Of a DNA stretch of 10,551 nucleotides, positions 6,715-10,551 are shown piece after piece. A program made the translations under genes and the position numbers. The stretch lies in contig JACOWO010000081.1 in the NCBI GenBank assembly GCA_016176745.1, positions 1 to 10,551 of the forward strand, given 5' to 3'. Under the pieces are notes generated by a model. That model saw nothing but the letters and a program-made list of their open reading frames with translations. It had not been told where the DNA came from and ran no database searches. Within the stretch, counting starts at the first letter, position 1. Every line of letters begins with the position of its first letter. This DNA is from Nitrosopumilales archaeon. GTDB taxonomy: Archaea > Thermoproteota > Nitrososphaeria > Nitrososphaerales > Nitrosopumilaceae.

Positions 6715-8289
6715 TCAATTACTTAAGATTTCATGTAAAAATCTAGATTGTGTTCTGTTTTTAACTAATTTTTTCTTTAATTTTGAAATTATAACTACAG
6801 GAGATACAAAATACATTCCAACATTTAGCAAAATTATACTAATTCCATATCCTAGCATCTCAGCTTCTGAATCAATGTAAACATATTGTAGCAATGACAA
6901 TGATGATAACAATGGAGTTATTGCAACCTTTACAGTTTCTTTAAACATTGGATTTTGTCTTTCCAAGTCAGCTACTGCAGGCGAGAATGAATAGTAGAAT
7001 GCATTAAACGCAGTCATAAATGATGTGCCAGATGCAGTTGATAGTACTGTGTTGTCTCTTATTTCACGCAAGAACTGGACTTGTGGTGCAAGCTCAGAGC
7101 CAAATGTTGCAGTAGCGATTAAACATCCGCCACCTTCTTCTGTAGAAACACTAGTTGTTGCTATACTTTGAGGAATCATTCTAAATATTGTTCCTTCCGA
7201 AAGTGATACAATGTACAATAATCCATCAGGTCCAATTTCAAGATCAGTAATACAACCAAAGCCAGAACCAAAAATTACTTCATCCAGTGATTCATCCAAA
7301 TTCACTACCTTATCATCTAGCTGAGTATTGCTGAAAACAAAACCAGTTCTATCTGAATTCAGATCAAACTTGTAGAGATTGCCGTAAATACAATCACCAA
7401 CAAAAACACTATCTTTGAATTTTGCAAGCTGCTCTGAACTTGCAAATGTTATTGCAGTTGGCGCAACAGGTTTTTGCCAGCTAAATTCAGGATCGCTGTA
7501 CACATATCCCTCATAGCTAGGCAACAAAGAAAGATCATCTTGTGTTGCAGGGCCCATAATCACTTCCCAGCCACTGTTAAAGTTTGGCAGAACTAGATTT
7601 ACCTCATCAAAATCGTCATCACCATTTTCTGTATCCCAAATATTACCAGTCACAGGATCAACTGCAAGACCAAAGCTGTTTCGTATTCCCATTGCATAGT
7701 ATGGTTCTTCTTTATCAATTCGCATTATTACGCTTGTATCATCTGGCTCTCCTGTTTTGTGATTTTGTAGCTTGCCATATCTTCCGGCATCACCTAAAAT
7801 CAAGTACACAGAATCATCCAAGGAAGTAACCATTGCACCACCATTATGATAAGGTCTTGTTTGTGGAAGATCCTTTATGAGAACTGGATTGACAAGATCA
7901 TTTCTATCCCATTCATACTTGTAAACTCTTTTTGCAATCGGTTCTCCACCATCACTTGCTGATTCTGTAAAGTAAAGATAAACCGCAGAGCCAACATTAG
8001 TTATGCCAAGCATCCCCTGCTCACCAATGTTTGTTACACTTACATCAAGCACGACTTTGTCAATATGACCATCTCGTATGAGGCGAACCTTTCCGTCATG
8101 TTTTTGTAAAACCAAAATGTCGTTTCCAACAAAAGTCATAGTAGTTGGACTGCTTTCTATGCCAGTAACAAATCGCTCAACTACAAAATCTTGATCTTTT
8201 ATAATAGGTACAGAGCCAGCAGGTTCACCAAATACAGTAGGTGTAAAGAGCATGAGAGAACACCAAAGTAATAAAATTATTTTCGGCAT
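6715..8289 (-). CDS. Exported glucose/sorbosone dehydrogenase-like beta-propeller with C-terminal Cys module and membrane anchor
   Basis: The 524-residue protein begins with a signal peptide (PKIILLLWCSLMLFTPTVFG, about 1-21). Residues 30-372 form a six-bladed propeller of the PQQ-dependent soluble glucose dehydrogenase/sorbosone dehydrogenase type. Motifs include QGMLGI (91-96), YHNGGAM (147-153, holding the candidate catalytic His148) and RNSFGLAVDP (203-212), followed by the acidic DTENGDDDFDEVN, then NSGW. A Ser/Thr linker leads to a conserved-looking module starting GGGCLIATATFGSELAPQ (386-403) and running to about residue 465. A hydrophobic helix (about 477-502) and a Lys/Arg-rich tail follow, consistent with anchoring outside the membrane with a cytoplasmic tail. 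Such modules occur in other thaumarchaeal exported proteins to my knowledge. Sugar oxidation is not proven; many archaeal members have no known substrate. Pro and Lys after the Met leave no doubt about the ATG at 8289, with a TATA-like box about 27 bases upstream. Confidence 0.88.
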   Translation of the reverse strand: MPKIILLLWCSLMLFTPTVFGEPAGSVPIIKDQDFVVERFVTGIESSPTTMTFVGNDILVLQKHDGKVRLIRDGHIDKVVLDVSVTNIGEQGMLGITNVGSAVYLYFTESASDGGEPIAKRVYKYEWDRNDLVNPVLIKDLPQTRPYHNGGAMVTSLDDSVYLILGDAGRYGKLQNHKTGEPDDTSVIMRIDKEEPYYAMGIRNSFGLAVDPVTGNIWDTENGDDDFDEVNLVLPNFNSGWEVIMGPATQDDLSLLPSYEGYVYSDPEFSWQKPVAPTAITFASSEQLAKFKDSVFVGDCIYGNLYKFDLNSDRTGFVFSNTQLDDKVVNLDESLDEVIFGSGFGCITDLEIGPDGLLYIVSLSEGTIFRMIPQSIATTSVSTEEGGGCLIATATFGSELAPQVQFLREIRDNTVLSTASGTSFMTAFNAFYYSFSPAVADLERQNPMFKETVKVAITPLLSSLSLLQYVYIDSEAEMLGYGISIILLNVGMYFVSPVVIISKLKKKLVKNRTQSRFLHEILSN

Positions 8290-8311
8290 CCAACTATGTA
8301 ATGATGTTTTT

Positions 8312-8320
8312 CTTTTTAAT
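8312..8320 (-). promoter_or_regulatory. TATA-like box of the propeller dehydrogenase gene
   Basis: ATTAAAAAG on the minus strand is centred about 27 bases from the ATG at 8289, as expected for a leaderless archaeal transcript. The match to the TATA consensus is moderate. Confidence 0.35.
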
Positions 8321-8341
8321 GATTATGATTTACTAACCATT

Positions 8342-8412
8342 ATTAGCTAATTGATTTGACTTTTCTGCAAATAGCTAAATAGTTTAAACAATCCTAGTCT
8401 AATTGAAATTAG
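8342..8412. promoter_or_regulatory. Dyad-rich divergent intergenic region
   Basis: The 138 bases between the dehydrogenase and the 42-residue ORF hold several short symmetrical elements: ATTAGCTAAT (8342-8351), GTTTAAAC (8382-8389) and CTAATT-GA-AATTAG (8399-8412). GTTTAAAC could be the TATA element for the rightward gene, giving a leader of about 16 bases. The flanking palindromes could bind a dimeric regulator, but in AT-rich DNA chance matches are common. Confidence 0.3.
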
Positions 8413-8427
8413 TAATATCATTAACTA

Positions 8428-8556
8428 ATGTCTGAAAATCTTCCACAAAGAGAATGTGTACATGAGGATCCAAAAACTATCAAGATACAATTTTCAAATG
8501 AAGCAGAGTATTATCTGTGTGAAAGTTGTGCAAAACTAGACATCTTTTGTGCCTAG
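8428..8556 (+). CDS. Small 42-residue Cys/His (putative zinc-binding) protein
   Basis: A 42-codon frame opens with ATG at 8428 and ends with TAG at 8554-8556. It contains a Cys-x-His pair (Cys10, His12, in RECVHEDP) and a Cys-x2-Cys pair (Cys31, Cys34, in YYLCESCAKL), separated by 18 residues, plus a penultimate Cys41. This is the layout of a small treble-clef or zinc-ribbon-like knuckle binding one metal ion. An in-frame TAA lies two codons before the ATG, so this is the only start. No family is recognised with certainty; a nucleic-acid or protein-binding role is possible but is only inference. T-rich runs follow the stop, as expected for an archaeal terminator, and a plausible TATA element precedes it, so it looks like a stand-alone transcribed gene. 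Confidence 0.65.
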   Translation: MSENLPQRECVHEDPKTIKIQFSNEAEYYLCESCAKLDIFCA

Positions 8557-8561
8557 GTTAG

Positions 8562-8594
8562 TTTTTGAATTACTTTTATTTTTGAAATTTTATT
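8562..8594 (+). terminator. T-rich probable transcription terminator
   Basis: Three closely spaced T runs (TTTTT at 8562-8566, TTTT at 8574-8577, TTTTT at about 8579-8583) follow the stop of the 42-residue gene by six bases. Oligo-T tracts without a stem are the usual intrinsic terminators in archaea. The remaining bases to 8715 hold no gene that I can support. Confidence 0.4.
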
Positions 8595-8715
8595 AAAAAA
8601 GTTGAAAATAGATGTTTTTTGAAAATGGCATGTTGTAGTCGTAGACAAAATCAATGATACGCAAATAATGTACTAAAGATACAAATCTTACAAAATTTAT
8701 TGAAATATTAAACAA

Positions 8716-9435
8716 ATGAAAAAATTGCAAATCGACCCCCAAAAAAAATTAATCATGCAAAAGATTTTTTTTGTAATAATTTGTGTTGCTGCAATTAATT
8801 TAATTGCAAATTATTTTGGAGAAGAGGTTGCTGTAATTGTTGGAAACTTCATGTATATTCCTGCCGCTGGAAGCCTTTTGGTAGTTAGCATAATTGTCCT
8901 TCAACGGTTAGGTACGTCAGGAAAACATGGTACTGCATTGATAGCATTAGTAGGTTTTGCAATATGCTGGTTTTTTGCCGAAATTACATGGATAATACAA
9001 GAACTTTATCTTAAAATAGATCCGTTTCCTTCCACTGCTGACTTGTTCTATCTTGTTGGTTATCCTTTTTTGTTAATGTTTGTAATTTCATATTTAGAGC
9101 CTCTAAAGGACGGCATTACTAAAGAGATACTTGCATTAGCTATTCTTGCTGCCATTATTGTCCTAGTGTCAAGTCTTTATGTTGTGTTTAATGAAAATAA
9201 AGAACTAAGTAACTATGAGTTTGCACTGCTAGCTGGATATCCAATAGCAGACGCAATTGTGTTGGTTCCAGCATTGCTTGGCGTTGTTTTGTTTTTTAAA
9301 GGCAAGGTAAACTTTATGTGGACTCTATTTTTTGTAGGCATCATTTCGTTGTATGTGGCAGATACAACTTTTTTGTATACTCAGCTTGAAGATACCTATT
9401 ATACAGGTCATCCACTAAAATTATTTAAAAAATAA
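8716..9435 (+). CDS. Seven-helix membrane protein, probably lacking its last helix
   Basis: The 239-residue product is almost entirely membrane-embedded, with hydrophobic helices at about 15-33, 37-63, 74-97, 108-127, 136-158, 168-194 and 199-222. The loop before helix 4, DPFPSTADLFYLVGYP (102-117), resembles the membrane-sensing N-terminal region attached to some bacterial diguanylate cyclases and archaeal sensor kinases. A weaker echo, AGYPIADAIVLVPALLG (173-189), appears in the second half, suggesting an ancient duplication. No kinase, GGDEF or other output domain follows. The C-terminus GHPLKLFKK stops abruptly after a Tyr-Tyr-x-Gly-His-Pro motif; from memory, related proteins continue into one further helix, so the 3' end may be truncated or internally deleted. 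Function is unknown; a sensory role is inference. ATG 8716 is preceded by AT-rich TATA-like sequence at about 8688-8700. Confidence 0.72.
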   Translation: MKKLQIDPQKKLIMQKIFFVIICVAAINLIANYFGEEVAVIVGNFMYIPAAGSLLVVSIIVLQRLGTSGKHGTALIALVGFAICWFFAEITWIIQELYLKIDPFPSTADLFYLVGYPFLLMFVISYLEPLKDGITKEILALAILAAIIVLVSSLYVVFNENKELSNYEFALLAGYPIADAIVLVPALLGVVLFFKGKVNFMWTLFFVGIISLYVADTTFLYTQLEDTYYTGHPLKLFKK

Positions 9436-9442
9436 TAAAAAT
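9424..9442 (-). terminator. T-rich probable terminator of the cold-shock gene
   Basis: Read leftward, the bases after the cold-shock stop include CATTTTTATTATTTTTTAA, a double T tract typical of archaeal intrinsic termination. It overlaps the end of the convergent membrane-protein gene. The 14-base palindrome TTAAATTAATTTAA (9471-9484) lies between the two stops. Confidence 0.35.
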
Positions 9443-9489
9443 GAAATTTAATCAAAGGAAATTGTTACTCTTAAATTAATTTAATAGTA

Positions 9490-9678
9490 CTAAATCTTTG
9501 ATACATTTGTTGCATGTTGTCCTTTTGGACCTTCTGCGACTTCAAACGACACTTTGTCCCCTTCTCTCAGGCTTCCTTGAACCTCAGTTTTGTGGACAAA
9601 AAGGTCTGCACCCGACTCTCTTGCGATAAAGCCGTAGCCCTTTGTGGCGTTGAACCATTTTATGGTACCTTCTTCCAT
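9490..9678 (-). CDS. Cold-shock domain protein (CspA-like)
   Basis: The 62-residue product is a single cold-shock domain: a five-stranded OB fold that binds single-stranded RNA and DNA and melts RNA secondary structure. It starts [18 protein letters not shown], which contains the aromatic RNP1 motif KGYGFI, followed by RNP2 as LFVHKTEV, then [17 protein letters not shown]. The length is slightly under the usual 65-70 residues. ATG 9678 gives the canonical beginning; an upstream extension to 9738 has no similarity to the family. A good TATA-like box 28 bases ahead indicates a leaderless mRNA. Such proteins are common in bacteria and in mesophilic archaea but absent from most thermophilic archaea, so its presence supports a mesophilic or cold-living archaeon and may reflect ancient transfer from bacteria. 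Confidence 0.94.
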   Translation of the reverse strand: MEEGTIKWFNATKGYGFIARESGADLFVHKTEVQGSLREGDKVSFEVAEGPKGQHATNVSKI

Positions 9679-9700
9679 GTTGCTATTGCAAACTATTTGC

Positions 9701-9710
9701 GGTATATAAT
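9701..9710 (-). promoter_or_regulatory. TATA-like box of the cold-shock gene
   Basis: ATTATATACC on the minus strand is centred about 28 bases upstream of the ATG at 9678. Both sequence and spacing fit an archaeal TATA box driving a leaderless transcript. Confidence 0.5.
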
Positions 9711-9775
9711 CGAATGGTATCAAATTTTTGTTAAACAAATCAAAAAATTGTAATGATCATTTTAGCAGGACATAC

Positions 9776-9785
9776 TTTATTATTG
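9776..9785 (+). promoter_or_regulatory. TATA-like box of the adenosylhomocysteinase gene
   Basis: TTTATTATTG is centred about 28 bases before the TTG at 9809, supporting that codon as the start of a leaderless transcript. Confidence 0.4.
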
Positions 9786-9808
9786 ATTTTAAAAGAAAAA
9801 CTAGCGGT

Positions 9809-10551
9809 TTGCCATACAAGGTAAAAGACCCAAGACTTGCAAAAAAAGGAAAACTTTCCTACGAATGGGCAAGAAGCCACATGCAAATTCTTGATAATAC
9901 GATTAACAGACTAGGAAAATCAAAGCCCTTTAGAGGAGTAACGCTAGGATTTTGCTTACAAATCACAAAAGAAACATCGGTTCTATTGATAGGAGCAAAG
10001 GAGCTGGGGGCAAATGTTGCAGCTTGCTGCGCAAATCCATTGACAACTCAAGACGATATTGCGGCATTTTTGGCATCAGAGGGAATTCATGTTTATGCTT
10101 GGTCAAATGAAACACAAAAGGAATATGACTGGTGCATTGAACAGGTTCTCAAACACAAGCCAAATATTTTGACTGATGATGGTGGTGATCTAAACACTAG
10201 AGCTCATCATGACAAAAAATTCAAGTCATTGAAGATCTTTGGTGCAACAGAGGAAACAACTACTGGAGTAAAACGAATGAGTGCTTTGGAAAAAAATAAT
10301 TTACTTTGCTATCCAGTAATAGCTGTAAACGACGCATATACAAAACACATGTTTGATAACCGATACGGGACAGGCCAAAGCACAATTGATGGATACCTTC
10401 GAGCAATGAATCTCTTGTTTGCATCAAAACGAGTTGTAGTTGTAGGATATGGATGGGTTGGAAGAGGCGTTGCAGCAAGATGTCACGGAATGGGCTCTAA
10501 AATCATAGTAACCGAAGTTGATCCAATCAAGGCACTAGAAGCTCACATGGA
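9809..10551 (+). CDS. ahcY: S-adenosylhomocysteine hydrolase (N-terminal 247 residues, cut by window edge)
   Basis: This is the NAD-dependent cytoplasmic enzyme that splits S-adenosylhomocysteine into adenosine and homocysteine, relieving product inhibition of methyltransferases. The visible part starts PYKVKDPRLAKKGKLSYEWA. It contains NPLTTQDDIAAFL, YAWSNETQKEYDWCI and ILTDDGGDL from the substrate-binding domain, and ATEETTTGVKRM with the catalytic region. VNDAYTKHMFDNRYGTGQS is followed by the Rossmann NAD-binding motif VVVGYGWVGRGVAARC and the acidic end of strand 2 (VTEVD). The frame has no ATG upstream of the conserved region back to about 9746; TTG at 9809 gives the expected N-terminus and sits 28 bases after a TATA-like box. 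The first in-frame ATG lies well inside the conserved region, at the methionine of EWARSHM. Archaeal enzymes have about 410-420 residues, so some 40% lies beyond the right edge. Confidence 0.95.
   Translation, partial: MPYKVKDPRLAKKGKLSYEWARSHMQILDNTINRLGKSKPFRGVTLGFCLQITKETSVLLIGAKELGANVAACCANPLTTQDDIAAFLASEGIHVYAWSNETQKEYDWCIEQVLKHKPNILTDDGGDLNTRAHHDKKFKSLKIFGATEETTTGVKRMSALEKNNLLCYPVIAVNDAYTKHMFDNRYGTGQSTIDGYLRAMNLLFASKRVVVVGYGWVGRGVAARCHGMGSKIIVTEVDPIKALEAHM

Noticed and set aside
7584..7829. Plus-strand frame opposite the propeller dehydrogenase
   Set aside because: It is a His/Leu/Gln-rich translation typical of an antisense shadow; the minus-strand frame carries the conserved propeller motifs.
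8625..8657. Ten-residue frame MACCSRRQNQ in the 8557-8715 gap
   Set aside because: It is far too short to support as a gene. The two adjacent Cys codons alone are not evidence.
9679..9738. Upstream extension of the cold-shock protein to 9738
   Set aside because: It covers the probable TATA box and adds 20 residues foreign to the cold-shock domain.
10260..10478. Minus-strand frame opposite adenosylhomocysteinase
   Set aside because: It is antisense to the conserved catalytic and NAD-binding regions and has no recognisable features.
1..10551. tRNA, rRNA, CRISPR arrays, insertion sequences, phage or defence genes
   Set aside because: I read both strands of all gaps for clover-leaf arms, direct repeats and transposase motifs and saw none. 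The window looks like ordinary chromosomal metabolic genes.

Overview
This window looks like an AT-rich genome fragment of an ammonia-oxidising archaeon (Nitrososphaerota/Thaumarchaeota, most likely a Nitrosopumilaceae-type lineage). The assignment is an inference. It rests on the archaeal TATA-like boxes about 27-28 bases ahead of several start codons (leaderless mRNAs), internal operon starts preceded by GTGAT or AGGTG ribosome-binding motifs, a urease locus, a single-domain cold-shock protein in an archaeal context, and an exported protein with a C-terminal module that I associate with thaumarchaeal secreted proteins. No ribosomal RNA or amo gene is present to settle the taxonomy.

Left part (1-4019): a urease locus split into two divergent transcription units that share a 90-base promoter region (1546-1635). 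Leftward run the nickel-insertion chaperones ureE, ureF and ureG, with ureG cut by the window edge; ureD/ureH is not seen and may lie beyond the edge. Rightward run the three structural subunits ureA, ureB and ureC. All expected nickel-ligand and catalytic residues are present in UreC. Together these genes would hydrolyse urea to ammonia and CO2, which in an ammonia oxidiser supplies both energy substrate and carbon.

Middle part (4128-6423): an APC-superfamily permease fused to two C-terminal universal-stress-protein domains. Its N-terminus is broken. The first transmembrane segment lies in one frame and the rest of the protein in another, and about 11-12 residues expected between them are missing. 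The simplest reading is a small deletion of 3n+2 bases, either a real mutation or a sequence error. Convergent to it, on the minus strand, are a small GYD-domain protein and, upstream of that, an exported six-bladed propeller dehydrogenase (glucose/sorbosone dehydrogenase family) that carries an extra conserved Cys-containing module and a C-terminal membrane anchor.

Right part (8290-10551): a divergent promoter region; a tiny 42-residue Cys/His protein; a seven-helix membrane protein that seems to lack its last helix; a leaderless cold-shock protein on the minus strand; and the first two thirds of S-adenosylhomocysteine hydrolase, which probably starts at TTG and runs off the right edge. No tRNA, rRNA, CRISPR array, insertion sequence or phage gene was seen, and no gene-free stretch exceeds 160 bases.
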